Of a stretch of DNA of 64,000 bases, positions 8,614-18,763 are shown one piece after another. Position 1 is the stretch's first letter; each line of letters opens with the position of its first letter. Source of the stretch: Flavobacterium psychrotolerans (lineage in GTDB: Bacteria > Bacteroidota > Bacteroidia > Flavobacteriales > Flavobacteriaceae). Below the pieces are notes generated by a model. It was not told where the DNA came from. It made no database searches and saw only the letters and a program-made list of their open reading frames with translations. The stretch is from contig NZ_QCZI01000005.1 in the NCBI RefSeq assembly GCF_003097635.1, positions 145,449 to 209,448 on the forward strand, given 5' to 3'. A program made the translations under genes and the position numbers.

Positions 8614-9504
8614 ATGATTAACATAAAAAAATATGCCGCAATAGACATTGGCTCCAATGCCATGAGATTGTTGGTGGCAAATATTGTTGAAGAACACGGA
8701 AAAGAAACCCATTTCAGTAAAAATGCCTTAGTTCGTCTTCCTATTCGTTTAGGTCAAGACGCTTTTACCGTTGGCGAAATTTCTGAAGAAAATATTGACC
8801 GTATGGTTGATGCCATGAAAGCCTTTAAGTTGTTGATGAAAGTACACAAAGTAGAAAGGTATGTTGCATTGGCCACATCAGCCATGCGAGAAGCCATTAA
8901 CGGAAATGAAGTTCTGGAAATCATCAATAAAAAAGCTGATCTCGAAATTAAAATTATCGATGGCAAAACGGAAGCGGCTATTATTGCTTCAACCGATTTA
9001 CATTATCTTTTAAAAACGGAGAATACCTATTTATTTGTGGATGTTGGTGGTGGAAGCACCGAGTTTTCCTTGTTTTCTAATAAAAAGATGATTGTTTCAA
9101 AATCATTTAAAATTGGTACGGTACGTCTTTTAAACAATATGGTCAATGAGTTGGTTTGGCATGAAATTGAAAAATGGATTAAAACTCATACCGAAAAATT
9201 TGAAAATGTTTCCCTTATTGGATCTGGAGGGAACATCAATAAATTATTTAAAATGTCTGGAAAACAACAAGACAAACCGTTATCTTATTTTTATATTCAA
9301 AAAAGATATGCCTTTCTCAACTCATTAACTTATGAACAGCGCATCTCTGAATTAGGGTTAAATCCAGACCGAGCGGACGTTATCGTTTTAGCAACAAAAA
9401 TATATCTCAATGCCATGAAATGGAGTAGTGCAAAAAATATCTATGTACCAAAAATAGGATTGTCAGACGGAATAATAAAAGCGATGTATTCAGGTCAAAT
9501 TTAG
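8614..9504 (+). CDS. Ppx/GppA family phosphatase (exopolyphosphatase)
   Basis: A 296-residue actin-like ATPase-fold phosphatase. It has the phosphate-1 motif AAIDIGSNAMRLLV at residues 8-21, the phosphate-2 motif LFVDVGGGSTEFSL near 140-155, and a later SLIGSGGNINKLF strand. This is the N-terminal catalytic region of Ppx/GppA; the long C-terminal HD-like domain of E. coli Ppx is absent, as in many short family members. It hydrolyses polyphosphate or the 5'-phosphate of pppGpp; the ppk1 neighbour favours polyphosphate. Last gene of the operon. Confidence 0.9.
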   Translation: MINIKKYAAIDIGSNAMRLLVANIVEEHGKETHFSKNALVRLPIRLGQDAFTVGEISEENIDRMVDAMKAFKLLMKVHKVERYVALATSAMREAINGNEVLEIINKKADLEIKIIDGKTEAAIIASTDLHYLLKTENTYLFVDVGGGSTEFSLFSNKKMIVSKSFKIGTVRLLNNMVNELVWHEIEKWIKTHTEKFENVSLIGSGGNINKLFKMSGKQQDKPLSYFYIQKRYAFLNSLTYEQRISELGLNPDRADVIVLATKIYLNAMKWSSAKNIYVPKIGLSDGIIKAMYSGQI

Positions 9505-9520
9505 TATGGGATATTCAAAA

Positions 9521-9557
9521 AAAAAGGTTTCTCACATTATGGAGAAACCTCTTTTTT
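9521..9557. terminator. Bidirectional terminator between ppx and the aminotransferase gene
   Basis: Hairpin with arms AGGTTTCTC (9525-9533) and GAGAAACCT (9542-9550), 8-nt loop. It is preceded by an A-run and followed by a T-run, so it can terminate both converging genes. It lies between the ppx stop and the end of the aminotransferase gene. Confidence 0.85.
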
Positions 9558-9590
9558 AAAACGTATTGAAATTAAATATTTATTTTAAAA

Positions 9591-10784
9591 CTATATAGAA
9601 TTATAAACTTTAATGGCTTCTTTCAAAATTTGAACAGAACGAATTAAATCTTCTTTATTCAAGACATAGGCAATTCTCACCTGGTTTAACCCCATTCCCG
9701 GTGTCGAATAGAATCCTGCAGCTGGTGCTACCATTACGGTTTCACCATTAAAATCGTAGCTTTCTAAAAGCCATTGTGCAAATTTATCCGTATTATCAAC
9801 TGGAAGTTGTGCAATACAATAAAATGCCGCTTTAGGTTTGATAACAATTACTCCTTCAATTTTATTTAATTCGGCGATTAAGGTATCTCTGCGACCTTTA
9901 TATTCTGAGATTACTTCTTCAAAATAACTATCAGGGGTATCAATAGCAGCTTCACAGGCAATTTGTTCCACTGTTGGCGGGCTCAATCTAGCTTGTGCAA
10001 ATTTCATGGCCGTTGCCATTACTTCTTTGTTTTTTGAAACCAAACATCCTATCCTGGCTCCACACATGCTATACCGTTTTGAAACGGAATCCACCATGAT
10101 AACATGTTCTTCCAGTCCCGGAATATTCATAACAGAATAATGAGTATCACCATCATAAATAAATTCACGATAGACTTCGTCAGCAATCAAGAAGATATCG
10201 TATTTTTTAACAAGTGCTGCCAATTGCATCATTTCATCCTTAGAATACAAATATCCCGTGGGATTTCCTGGATTGCAAATCAATATGGCCTTCGTTTTTG
10301 GTGTTATTAATTTTTCGAATTCTGAAATTGCAGGAAGTGCAAAACCGGTTTCAATGGTAGAAATCACGGGAATTACACTACCGCCCGATGCTGTTGAAAA
10401 AGCACTATAATTAGCATAAAAAGGTTCCGGAATGATGATTTCGTCCCCTTGATCCATGATGGTGCCCAATGCAAATAACAAGGCTTCAGAGCCTCCAGTT
10501 GTAATTATCATGTCTTCAAAATCTACCGCTACATGCTGTTTTTTGTAAAATTCGGATAATTTTCTTCTGTAGCTTTCATTACCGGCAGAATGGCTGTATT
10601 CTAAAATACTTAAATTGATATTTTTTATAGCATTAATAGCTATTTCGGGCGTTTTTATATCAGGTTGTCCAATGTTTAAATGATATACTTTATGGCCTTT
10701 TTTCTTAGCTATTTCCGCAAAGGGAGCCAATTTTCTAATTGGTGATTCTGGCATTTGTTTCCCTTTGTTCGAAATTTTAGGCAT
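9591..10784 (-). CDS. PLP-dependent class I/II aminotransferase
   Basis: A 397-residue fold-type I aminotransferase, start chosen at 10784 (MPKISNKGKQ); a longer frame from 10814 adds ten atypical residues. Landmarks: NIGQPDIKTPE near the N-terminus, ICNPGNPTGYLYS around residues 180-190, ADEVYREFIYDG for the PLP-ring Asp, and VDSVSKRYSMCGARIGC with the Schiff-base Lys at about 236. This fits the aspartate/aromatic aminotransferase family Ib; the amino acid substrate cannot be fixed from sequence. It is monocistronic, convergent with ppx and divergent from the PDZ protein gene. Confidence 0.9.
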   Translation of the reverse strand: MPKISNKGKQMPESPIRKLAPFAEIAKKKGHKVYHLNIGQPDIKTPEIAINAIKNINLSILEYSHSAGNESYRRKLSEFYKKQHVAVDFEDMIITTGGSEALLFALGTIMDQGDEIIIPEPFYANYSAFSTASGGSVIPVISTIETGFALPAISEFEKLITPKTKAILICNPGNPTGYLYSKDEMMQLAALVKKYDIFLIADEVYREFIYDGDTHYSVMNIPGLEEHVIMVDSVSKRYSMCGARIGCLVSKNKEVMATAMKFAQARLSPPTVEQIACEAAIDTPDSYFEEVISEYKGRRDTLIAELNKIEGVIVIKPKAAFYCIAQLPVDNTDKFAQWLLESYDFNGETVMVAPAAGFYSTPGMGLNQVRIAYVLNKEDLIRSVQILKEAIKVYNSI

Positions 10785-10912
10785 AATGATTTTTTTTGTG
10801 GTGCAAATTTGCAATTTTTTTTATAGCGTACCAATTGTTTTGCTTTATATATTACTTAAAGAAGGCTTTATCGTAATTATTTTTTTTAATTTTATAAAAG
10901 ATTAAATCCATC

Positions 10913-12241
10913 ATGAAAATTAGATTCATTTTTTTTATTGTTTTCACTTTTTGGCAATTTGCATTTTCGCAACAGGGATTCCAGTTGGATACTAATAAAA
11001 AAAAGATACAGATTCCTTTTCAACTCATTAATAATTTAATTTTTATTCCCATAAATGTAAACGGAGTTGAATTAAATTTCCTGTTAGATACTGGCGTAGA
11101 AGAAACCATTCTATTGAGTCTTGATGATAAGGAAGGATTAAATTTAAACAATGTAGAGAAAATAAAATTGCGAGGCCTGGGCAACGAGGAATCAGTTGAA
11201 GGACTAAAATCCAAAAATAATATTTTGTCCAGTAACGGTTTTACCGATAGGCATCATGATTTGTATATCGTTTTAGACCAAAGTTTCAATTTCTCCACTC
11301 ATATTGGCATTCCAGTTAACGGAATTATTGGATATTCTTTTTTTAAAAATAATTTGATAGAAATTGATTATGACAGAAAGAAGATAATCATTTACAATGA
11401 AAATGATAAAATCCTAAAAAAAATCAATAAAAAATATGTCCAAATTCCCATTTCTATCGAAAGAAATAAACCCTATACGCAAGCCCTAGTTACCATAGCC
11501 GAAAAAGAAATTTCTGCAAAATTACTTCTTGATTTAGGAAACAGCGATGCGCTTTGGTTGTTTCAAGATACAAATGCTGCATTTCAAATACCAGAAAAGA
11601 GTTTCGATGATTTTTTGGGAAAGGGATTCAGCGGGGATGTTCTAGGAAAAAGAACAAGAATTTCAAAATTCAAGATTGATAAATTTGAATTTCAAAATCC
11701 AATTATTGCCATGCCCGATTCGAATTCAATAAAAAGTGTAACTATGGTAAAAAATAGGGCTGGATCAATAGGTGGCGAAATATTCAAACGGTTTTCAATT
11801 ATTTTTAATTATAAAAACAACCAACTCTTTTTAAGAAAAAGCAATCATTTTGACGCTCCATTTCAATATAACATGAGTGGAATCGAATTGCAGAACGAAG
11901 GAATGCAATGGGTTCAAGAAACAGTACCGCTTCAAACCGTTGCAATAAATGACAATACTTTTGATGAAAACGGAAATAAAATCAACTCTAATTTCAAGTA
12001 TAAATTTTCATTAAAACCTGTTTATACCATTGCCAATATTAGAAAGGATTCGCCTGCAGAGCTATGCGGGCTTAAGAAAGGAGATATACTAATCAAAATA
12101 AACAATTCCCCGGGATACAAATATTCGTTACAAGGAATCAACGAAATTCTCAAATCTGAGGAAGGAAAATGGATGGATTTTGAAATCGAAAGAAACGGCC
12201 GAATCCTAAAATTCAAATTTCAACTTAAAAGTATTCTATAA
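10913..12241 (+). CDS. Retropepsin-like aspartyl protease with C-terminal PDZ domain
   Basis: A 442-residue exported protein. Residues 1-19 are a signal peptide (cleavage after AFS or nearby). Two retropepsin-like halves follow: LNFLLDTGVEETI (Asp59) and SAKLLLDLGNSDALW (Asp207). Residues of about 350-430 form a PDZ domain with ANIRKDSPAELCGLKKGDILIKINN. Such DTG plus PDZ proteins are frequent in Flavobacteriia and probably work in the periplasm. The second half has DLG in place of DTG, so activity is uncertain. It is a single gene ending at a shared terminator with the DUF1573 gene. Confidence 0.85.
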   Translation: MKIRFIFFIVFTFWQFAFSQQGFQLDTNKKKIQIPFQLINNLIFIPINVNGVELNFLLDTGVEETILLSLDDKEGLNLNNVEKIKLRGLGNEESVEGLKSKNNILSSNGFTDRHHDLYIVLDQSFNFSTHIGIPVNGIIGYSFFKNNLIEIDYDRKKIIIYNENDKILKKINKKYVQIPISIERNKPYTQALVTIAEKEISAKLLLDLGNSDALWLFQDTNAAFQIPEKSFDDFLGKGFSGDVLGKRTRISKFKIDKFEFQNPIIAMPDSNSIKSVTMVKNRAGSIGGEIFKRFSIIFNYKNNQLFLRKSNHFDAPFQYNMSGIELQNEGMQWVQETVPLQTVAINDNTFDENGNKINSNFKYKFSLKPVYTIANIRKDSPAELCGLKKGDILIKINNSPGYKYSLQGINEILKSEEGKWMDFEIERNGRILKFKFQLKSIL

Positions 12242-12278
12242 AAAAAGAGCTTCAATTGAGGCTCTTTAATTTTTTTCT
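12241..12278. terminator. Bidirectional terminator between PDZ protease and DUF1573 genes
   Basis: Hairpin arms AAAGAGC (12245-12251) and GCTCTTT (12262-12268) with an inner TCAATTGA palindrome, flanked by A and T runs. The two genes converge on it; it overlaps the last codon of each. Confidence 0.75.
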
Positions 12279-12714
12279 AGTTTCCGTTTGCAGGCAAATC
12301 TTTTTTCTTTTCCATAAAATTTACAATCTCTTTTTCAAAGACTTCCCCCTTTATTTTCAACGCAACTCTTCCGCCTTCATAATTAGTAGCATTAGATTCA
12401 ACCGTAATTGTTTTTCTAATAGGACCAAGACCCATATTGTATTTCACCTCAATTTTTCCAGTTTTCCCAGGCATAATTGGCTCTTTAGGTTTTGTTGGAA
12501 TCGTACAGCCACAAGTCGATTGCACATTCGTAATAATCAAAGGGGCATCTCCAGTATTCGTAAATTCAAAAACGCGAATCCCATTATCACTCCCTTTTTC
12601 AACCCTTCCATAATCAATTGTATTGTCACTATTTTTAAATTCAATTTTTGCCCCTTGTGCAAAAGCTGCTACGTTAAAAACAACAACGGCCATTAAAAAT
12701 AATATTTTTTTCAT
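12277..12714 (-). CDS. DUF1573 domain-containing exported protein
   Basis: A 145-residue protein with a signal peptide (MKKILFLMAVVVFNVAAFAQ, residues 1-20) and one DUF1573 (Ig-like/ASH-type) domain. The diagnostic run is FEFTNTGDAPLIITNVQS followed by TCGCTIP, then KTGKIEVKYN. The two close cysteines in TCGCT are conserved in the family. Bacteroidetes genomes carry many of these small periplasmic or surface proteins and no biochemical function is established. It is monocistronic and divergent from valS. Confidence 0.9.
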   Translation of the reverse strand: MKKILFLMAVVVFNVAAFAQGAKIEFKNSDNTIDYGRVEKGSDNGIRVFEFTNTGDAPLIITNVQSTCGCTIPTKPKEPIMPGKTGKIEVKYNMGLGPIRKTITVESNATNYEGGRVALKIKGEVFEKEIVNFMEKKKDLPANGN

Positions 12715-12804
12715 TTAGGTTTAATTTTAGGTTTCGTAAAAATACTTTCTTTTACTAATAATACAAATTATTAATTCTTAATTTTTTATACTGCACTATT
12801 TCTT

Positions 12805-12812
12805 TACTTTTG
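12805..12812 (+). promoter_or_regulatory. -7 promoter element for valS
   Basis: TACTTTTG matches the consensus TAnnTTTG exactly. It would create a transcript with a leader of about 275 nt before the valS ATG at 13093. No clean TTG lies at the expected -33 position. Confidence 0.4.
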
Positions 12813-13092
12813 CAAGGAATACAAAAAACATACCAAAATTCATTTTTTCTTGAAATTGAGAAGAAAGTGACAATCAGTAGCAAATGGTTTGGGCATTTTT
12901 AGTATTTCTGTTCCTGCTGTTTGTTCCAATCTTCATTTTTAGGATTTGCTTCGCAATCCTAAAAATAAAGGATTTCCACTTCCATCAGGGCTATTTATTA
13001 AATCATTTGTATATAAAGCAATTTTTAAATTACGAATCAAAAAAAATAACCGACCCGAGCGGAAGCGAACGGATGAAATAATCAATTATAAA
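12813..13092 (+). other. Long valS leader with hairpin and GC-rich repeat
   Basis: About 280 nt between the -7 box and valS. It holds a strong hairpin (TTTTTAGGATT at 12936-12946 with AATCCTAAAAA at 12955-12965, two more G-C pairs and a TTC loop, one bulged T), and the GC-rich repeat at 13052-13084. A 65-codon frame (12884-13081) crosses it, but its hydrophobic, low-complexity translation resembles no family known to me, so it is not called as a gene. No T-box features were recognised. Confidence 0.45.
13052..13084 (+). repeat. GC-rich dispersed element, copy 1 (upstream of valS)
   Basis: The element is GACCCGAGC, a variable 4-nt centre, then GCGAACGGATGAAATAATCA. It matches the element at 59145-59180 (minus strand, upstream of hisD): 9 of 9 bases in the left block and 18 of 20 in the right block. 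It stands out as GC-rich in an AT-rich spacer and ends 8 bp before the valS start codon. Confidence 0.55.
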
Positions 13093-15726
13093 ATGACAAT
13101 TCCTGCACAATTCGACGCCAAAAATATAGAAGACAAGTGGTATGACTACTGGATGAAGAATAATTATTTCCATTCGGTACCAGACCATAGAACGCCATAT
13201 ACCATTGTAATTCCACCTCCAAATGTGACTGGAGTTTTACATATGGGACATATGCTCAATAACACCATTCAGGATGTTCTGATTCGTCGTGCACGACTAA
13301 AAGGATTCAACGCCTGTTGGGTTCCGGGAACCGATCACGCCTCAATCGCTACCGAAGCCAAAGTAGTTGCCAAATTAAAAGCCGAAGGAATCAATAAAAA
13401 TGATTTAACTCGCGAAGAGTTTCTTGCCCATGCTTGGGATTGGACAGACAAATATGGTGGGGTAATCCTCGACCAGCTAAAAAAACTGGGAGCTTCTTGT
13501 GACTGGGAAAGAACTAAATTCACCATGGATCCTGATATGTCAGCATCCGTAATTCGTTCTTTTGTCGATTTATATAATAAAGGACTTATTTATCGTGGGT
13601 ATAGAATGGTCAACTGGGATCCGGAAGCAAAAACGACACTTTCTGATGAAGAGGTGATTTATGAAGAACAACAGGGAAAATTGTATTTCCTAAAATATAA
13701 AATAGTTGGAAGTGAAGATTTCTTGACAGTTGCTACAACACGTCCGGAAACTATTTTTGGTGATACGGCCATTTGCATCAACCCAAATGATGAACGCTTT
13801 ACCCATCTTAAAGGAAAAAAGGCGATTGTGCCTATTTGTGGAAGAGTAATTCCAATTATCGAAGATGACTATGTTGATATCGAATTTGGAACGGGTTGTT
13901 TAAAAGTAACTCCCGCCCATGATATGAATGACAAAGCATTAGGAGAAAAGCATAATTTGGAAATTATTGATATTTTCAATGAAGATGCTACCTTGAATAG
14001 TTTTGGATTGCATTATCAAGGCAAAGACCGTTTTGTAGTTCGTGAGGAAATTGCCAAAGAATTAGAAACGATTGGTGCTTTAGTAAAAACAGAAATTCAC
14101 TTGAATAAAGTGGGAACTTCTGAAAGAACCAAAGCAGTAATTGAGCCTCGTTTGTCAGATCAATGGTTCTTAAAAATGGAAGATTTAGTTAAACCGGCTA
14201 TCAAAGCCGTTTTGGAAGATCATGAAATCAAATTATATCCGAAAAAATTTGAAAACACATATAGACACTGGCTAGAAAACATTCGCGATTGGAATATTTC
14301 CCGTCAATTATGGTGGGGACAACAAATTCCGGCTTATTTCTTCGGAGACGGAAAAGAGGATTTTGTGGTTGCCGAAAACATTGATGAGGCTTTAGTTTTA
14401 GCCCAAAATAAAACCAACAACCAAAACCTAACAAATCAAGACCTAACTCAAGATGTTGATGCACTCGATACTTGGTTTTCTTCCTGGCTTTGGCCAATGG
14501 CGGTTTTTGGAGGAATCATGGATCCAGAAAGCGAAGATTTTAAATATTATTATCCAACGAATGATTTGGTTACCGGTCCGGATATTTTGTTTTTCTGGGT
14601 GGCCAGAATGATTATTGCAGGTTATGAATATACAGGTAAAAAACCATTTACGAATGTGTATCTAACCGGTTTGGTTCGCGACAAACAAAGACGTAAAATG
14701 TCCAAATCATTAGGAAATTCTCCCGATCCTTTAGACTTGATTGCTAAATTTGGCGCCGATGGTGTTCGTGTGGGATTACTTTTAAGTGCTTCTGCCGGAA
14801 ATGACATTATGTTCGACGAAGAATTGTGCAACCAAGGAAAAGCCTTCTCTAACAAAATATGGAATGCGTTCCGATTAATAAAAGGTTGGGAAGTTTCAAG
14901 TACGATCCCACAACCGGAATCGTCTAAAGTGGCAATCGAATGGTATGAAGCCAAATTGCAACAAACGCTTTTGGAAATCGAGGACAATTTCGAAAAATAC
15001 CGAATCTCAGATGCGTTAATGGGTATTTACAAACTGGTTTGGGACGATTTTTGTTCATGGTTTCTTGAGATGATAAAACCGGGCTATCAACAACCGATTG
15101 ACAAGATTACTTTTGACAAGGCGATTGAAATGCTGGAAAGTAATTTAAAATTATTGCATCCGTTTATGCCATTTTTGACAGAGGAAATATGGCACATCAT
15201 AACTGAGCGAACACCTGAAGAAGCATTAATCATTTCTAAATGGCCGGAATTAAAACCGTTTAATCAAAATTTAATTACTGATTTTGAAAACACGATTGAA
15301 GTAATTTCTGGAATCAGAACGATTAGAAAAGACAAAAATATTCCGTTTAAGGACACAATTGAATTGAAAGTGGTTAACAATGATAAAGTTTCCACTTATT
15401 TCGATTCAGTGATAACTAAGTTGGGAAACATCACTTCATTAGGATACGTTTCTGACAAAGTAGATTCTGCCTTATCCTTCCGAATCAAATCAAATGAATA
15501 TTTTATTCCAATATCAGGTTCCATCAATAAGGAAGAAGAAATTGCCAAACTGACTGAAGAGTTGAAATATACGCAAGGATTCCTAAAATCTGTAGAAGCC
15601 AAACTAGCCAATGAAAAATTTGTTGCTGGAGCACCGGAGAAAGTTCTCAATATCGAAAAACAGAAACAAGCCGATGCCTTAGCAAAAATCGCAACCATAA
15701 AGCAAAGTTTAGCGAGCTTGAAATAA
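13093..15726 (+). CDS. valS: Valine--tRNA ligase
   Basis: An 877-residue class I aminoacyl-tRNA synthetase that charges tRNA-Val in the cytoplasm. The start at 13093 ([20 protein letters not shown]) is preferred; an upstream in-frame extension of 49 codons runs through the leader repeat and has no family match. Motifs: HIGH as HMGH at residues 50-53, KMSKS at 535-539. The editing domain lies between them ([12 protein letters not shown] near 220). An anticodon-binding domain and a C-terminal coiled-coil arm (residues about 800-877) complete the normal ValS length. Single gene with its own long leader and terminator. Confidence 0.97.
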   Translation: MTIPAQFDAKNIEDKWYDYWMKNNYFHSVPDHRTPYTIVIPPPNVTGVLHMGHMLNNTIQDVLIRRARLKGFNACWVPGTDHASIATEAKVVAKLKAEGINKNDLTREEFLAHAWDWTDKYGGVILDQLKKLGASCDWERTKFTMDPDMSASVIRSFVDLYNKGLIYRGYRMVNWDPEAKTTLSDEEVIYEEQQGKLYFLKYKIVGSEDFLTVATTRPETIFGDTAICINPNDERFTHLKGKKAIVPICGRVIPIIEDDYVDIEFGTGCLKVTPAHDMNDKALGEKHNLEIIDIFNEDATLNSFGLHYQGKDRFVVREEIAKELETIGALVKTEIHLNKVGTSERTKAVIEPRLSDQWFLKMEDLVKPAIKAVLEDHEIKLYPKKFENTYRHWLENIRDWNISRQLWWGQQIPAYFFGDGKEDFVVAENIDEALVLAQNKTNNQNLTNQDLTQDVDALDTWFSSWLWPMAVFGGIMDPESEDFKYYYPTNDLVTGPDILFFWVARMIIAGYEYTGKKPFTNVYLTGLVRDKQRRKMSKSLGNSPDPLDLIAKFGADGVRVGLLLSASAGNDIMFDEELCNQGKAFSNKIWNAFRLIKGWEVSSTIPQPESSKVAIEWYEAKLQQTLLEIEDNFEKYRISDALMGIYKLVWDDFCSWFLEMIKPGYQQPIDKITFDKAIEMLESNLKLLHPFMPFLTEEIWHIITERTPEEALIISKWPELKPFNQNLITDFENTIEVISGIRTIRKDKNIPFKDTIELKVVNNDKVSTYFDSVITKLGNITSLGYVSDKVDSALSFRIKSNEYFIPISGSINKEEEIAKLTEELKYTQGFLKSVEAKLANEKFVAGAPEKVLNIEKQKQADALAKIATIKQSLASLK

Positions 15727-15732
15727 AAAAGA

Positions 15733-15767
15733 AAATCCCATTCGTTGAGTCGAATGGGATTTTTTTA
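15733..15767 (+). terminator. Rho-independent terminator of valS
   Basis: Perfect 12-bp stem AAATCCCATTCG (15733-15744) and CGAATGGGATTT (15751-15762), 6-nt loop, followed by a T-run. It starts 7 bp after the valS stop. Confidence 0.9.
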
Positions 15768-15982
15768 TACTTTACTTTTTCGGTATTCAAGTACTCGTAT
15801 GCAATAGGAATAAATTTATGTTTAAGATGATGTAAAAAAATACATCAATTTCGTATAATTTTTAGTTTATTTCACTTTACAATATTGTATTTTTTTATGT
15901 TTTTTTTTAAACTATTAATAATTTTATATATTTACGGAATTATAACTATTTAAACCAACTTTTAACGAAACAATTACCACTA

Positions 15983-18763
15983 ATGAAAAAAATTTTTCTT
16001 TTCCTGTCTTTTACCTTTAGTTTCATTCTCTCGGCCCAGACAGTAACTACCGTTCCCGCTATTATAACAGATGATTACACGGGAATAATAACGATTACTT
16101 ACGATCCAGCAGGTGGGGCAATGGCAACTGCAACCAATTGTTATGCTCATATTGGTGTTACCATTGGAGGTGTAAAATGGCAATGTGCACCAGCTTGGCG
16201 CAGTGGTTTGGCAAAGCATAAATTAGTTAAAAATGGAACCAAATGGGTATTAACCATTGATAACATGTATAATTATTTTACAAGTTGCCCCGGACTTTAT
16301 CAAGAATTATCAATGGTTTTCAATGATGGAGTTGGCGGAACCAAAGAAGGTAAAACAGCAGCTGCTGGCGATTTTTTTGTTAGTATTGCTCCAGCGGGAG
16401 AACTCAGTGTTAAGTTTTCTCCAACTTCCTCTTCGGGAGCTATTAGCTCGGGCAGTACTGTTAATTTTTCAGCTGATGCAACCAGCGCCTCTGATCTAAC
16501 TATTAAAAAAAATGGAGTTGTTGTTAAAACTGCCACTAACGTTACTACTATAAGTTACAGTGAAGTTTTAAACAATGTAGGGGATTATGTATATACTGTT
16601 GAGGCCGTTTCAGGAGTTAAAACCTCAAGCGACAGTAGAAGTGTGGCCATTATTTCAACTTCGGAATCACAACCACGACCTTCGGGATTAGTTGGTGGTA
16701 TAACCTATAATACATCGGATAACACTAAGGCTCATTTGTGTTTGTATGCCAAAGACAGAAATAATGTTTTGCCCGATAATGTCTTTGTAGTGGGTGATTT
16801 TAACAATTGGGCTATTTCAAATGCATATCAATTGAAAAGAGACGCGGATTCTGGCTATTGGTGGATTGAAATTACAGGTTTACAACCAGGTGTAGAATAT
16901 GCCTTTCAATATGCAGTAAAAATAGGTACAAAAGTCGTTAAAATAAGCGACCCTTATTCAGAGAAAGTATTACATACAGATGATCAATGGGAGCCAAAAC
17001 AACAGTATCCAAATTTGAAAGCGTATCCCGTACAAGGTGATGGTTATGTATCTGTATTGCAAACCAATAAAACCAAATACAATTGGAGCGCTGAAACACT
17101 AAATTTCATAAAGCCGAACAAAGATAACTTAGTTATCTATGAATTATGGGTACATGATTTCACATCAATTCGCAGTTTCAACGCAATAACTGATAGGCTG
17201 AGTTATCTTCAAAATTTAGGAGTGAATGCAATACAAATAATGCCAATTACTGAATTTGAAGGAAATATCAGCTGGGGATATAACCCAACACACTATTTTG
17301 CGGTTGATAAGTCATATGGAACAGAAAACGACTTAAAAAAATTGATTGACGAATGTCACAAACGAGGTATTGCCGTTATTCTTGACATGGTTTTTAATCA
17401 TGCAACTGGAGCTGCACCACAGGCTAAAATGTATTGGGGTACTAATTCGATTGCAACTAACAATCCATGGTTTAATCAAATTGCGCCTCATGGTTCAAGC
17501 GTAAATCAGGATTATGATCATAATTTTCCACAAACACGCGAAATGTTTAAACGCACACTTAAATATTGGATTGATGAATACAAAGTAGATGGATACCGTA
17601 TGGATTTATCACACGGATTTTGTGGTTCAGATTGTGGTAACCGTAGCGAAATTATGTTTGATTACTATAACAATGGGGTGAAAGCAGGAAACCAAAATGC
17701 TTATTTTATTTTAGAACATTGGGAAGAAACTCCTGGAGAGCGTCAGAATTATGTGAATAATGGAATGATGTGCCACACTAATAATACGAACAGCTATCAA
17801 CAAACAGCTATGGGCTGGTTAAAAGATGGGGATGATTTAAACGGTTCAAACCAAGATGGTTTTTTATCGTATTGTGAGAGCCATGATGAGGAAAGAATCA
17901 TGTATAAAGCTAAAGCTTTTGGTAATGGAACTACTGTACAATCAGTTAGTGGACACAGTTACCGAGCCCCTCTTAACACCGCTTTCAATGTATTACTAAA
18001 TGGAGCTCACATGATGTGGATGTTCCAAGAATTAGCTTATGATTATAGTATTTTTAGCAATTCTACCGGAGCAGTAGGAAATAGAGTAGACCCAAAACCT
18101 GTTCCAGAAAGTTTAAATTGGTACACCACTTCAACTCGTATGGACTCATACCAAAAAATCGGACAATTAATTCAGTTGCGAACTCGTATTTTACCAAATG
18201 TGTTTTCAGGTAATCCTTCGAGTACTGACTTGGGTAGCGGGAAAGCCGCACGAAGCATCATCTGGGGATCAGGAAATGATCGTGTTTTTGTTGTAGGTAA
18301 TTTTAACGCTCCTACTGATGGTCTAACCTATACAGGAACAGTAGCTATTAATTTGCCATCAGGAAATAATTGGTTTGATTATTTAGCTGACGGAAACAGT
18401 ACTATTACCGAAGGAACAAGTATTACATTACAGCCTGGCGAATTAAAAATTTATACTGCTAGTCGTTATACTTTACCTAATGTGCCTAATTCCTACACGG
18501 ACTTTACTTTAGGAACAAATGAATTGAGTACAGAAGATACTGTTTTGTGTAAAGTATATCCAACTTTAGCCGATGAATTTATAACTGTTGATACTAAAGA
18601 AGCAATTAGAAACATACAAATTATCGGTATGAATGGAAGTACTTTTTCACCAACATTAAATCACAATAAAATAGATTTAACTAAGGTATCTTCGGGACTT
18701 TACTTGTTGCATGTTACTTTTAATAACAACAAAACCAAGACCGTTAAATTCTTTAAAAACTAA
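15983..18763 (+). CDS. Secreted GH13 alpha-amylase family protein with T9SS sorting domain
   Basis: A 926-residue exported glycoside hydrolase. It has a signal peptide (1-18), an N-terminal starch-binding-like region, an Ig-like segment (about 140-220), a CBM48/E-set domain (VFVVGDFNNW near 265-275), then the GH13 barrel. All four GH13 regions are present: DMVFNH, GYRMDLSH with nucleophile Asp541, ILEHWEE with acid/base Glu578, and ESHDEE with Asp635. The last 75 residues are a type A T9SS sorting domain (VYPTLADEFITV ... SSGLYLLHVTFNNN ... KTVKFFKN). It probably cleaves alpha-glucans at the cell surface. Monocistronic. Confidence 0.93.
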   Translation: MKKIFLFLSFTFSFILSAQTVTTVPAIITDDYTGIITITYDPAGGAMATATNCYAHIGVTIGGVKWQCAPAWRSGLAKHKLVKNGTKWVLTIDNMYNYFTSCPGLYQELSMVFNDGVGGTKEGKTAAAGDFFVSIAPAGELSVKFSPTSSSGAISSGSTVNFSADATSASDLTIKKNGVVVKTATNVTTISYSEVLNNVGDYVYTVEAVSGVKTSSDSRSVAIISTSESQPRPSGLVGGITYNTSDNTKAHLCLYAKDRNNVLPDNVFVVGDFNNWAISNAYQLKRDADSGYWWIEITGLQPGVEYAFQYAVKIGTKVVKISDPYSEKVLHTDDQWEPKQQYPNLKAYPVQGDGYVSVLQTNKTKYNWSAETLNFIKPNKDNLVIYELWVHDFTSIRSFNAITDRLSYLQNLGVNAIQIMPITEFEGNISWGYNPTHYFAVDKSYGTENDLKKLIDECHKRGIAVILDMVFNHATGAAPQAKMYWGTNSIATNNPWFNQIAPHGSSVNQDYDHNFPQTREMFKRTLKYWIDEYKVDGYRMDLSHGFCGSDCGNRSEIMFDYYNNGVKAGNQNAYFILEHWEETPGERQNYVNNGMMCHTNNTNSYQQTAMGWLKDGDDLNGSNQDGFLSYCESHDEERIMYKAKAFGNGTTVQSVSGHSYRAPLNTAFNVLLNGAHMMWMFQELAYDYSIFSNSTGAVGNRVDPKPVPESLNWYTTSTRMDSYQKIGQLIQLRTRILPNVFSGNPSSTDLGSGKAARSIIWGSGNDRVFVVGNFNAPTDGLTYTGTVAINLPSGNNWFDYLADGNSTITEGTSITLQPGELKIYTASRYTLPNVPNSYTDFTLGTNELSTEDTVLCKVYPTLADEFITVDTKEAIRNIQIIGMNGSTFSPTLNHNKIDLTKVSSGLYLLHVTFNNNKTKTVKFFKN

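Noticed and set aside
12256..12696. 146-codon plus-strand frame opposite the DUF1573 gene
   Set aside because: Antisense shadow of a gene with a signal peptide and clear family motif; its translation is Phe/Asn/Arg-rich with no family.
12884..13081. 65-codon frame upstream of valS
   Set aside because: Hydrophobic, Phe/Leu-rich translation from AT-rich leader; it runs through a hairpin and a dispersed repeat and has no recognisable family. Listed only as leader.
12946..13092. N-terminal extension of ValS by 49 residues
   Set aside because: The extension is encoded by the leader and repeat element and lacks ValS similarity; the start at 13093 gives a normal ValS N-terminus.
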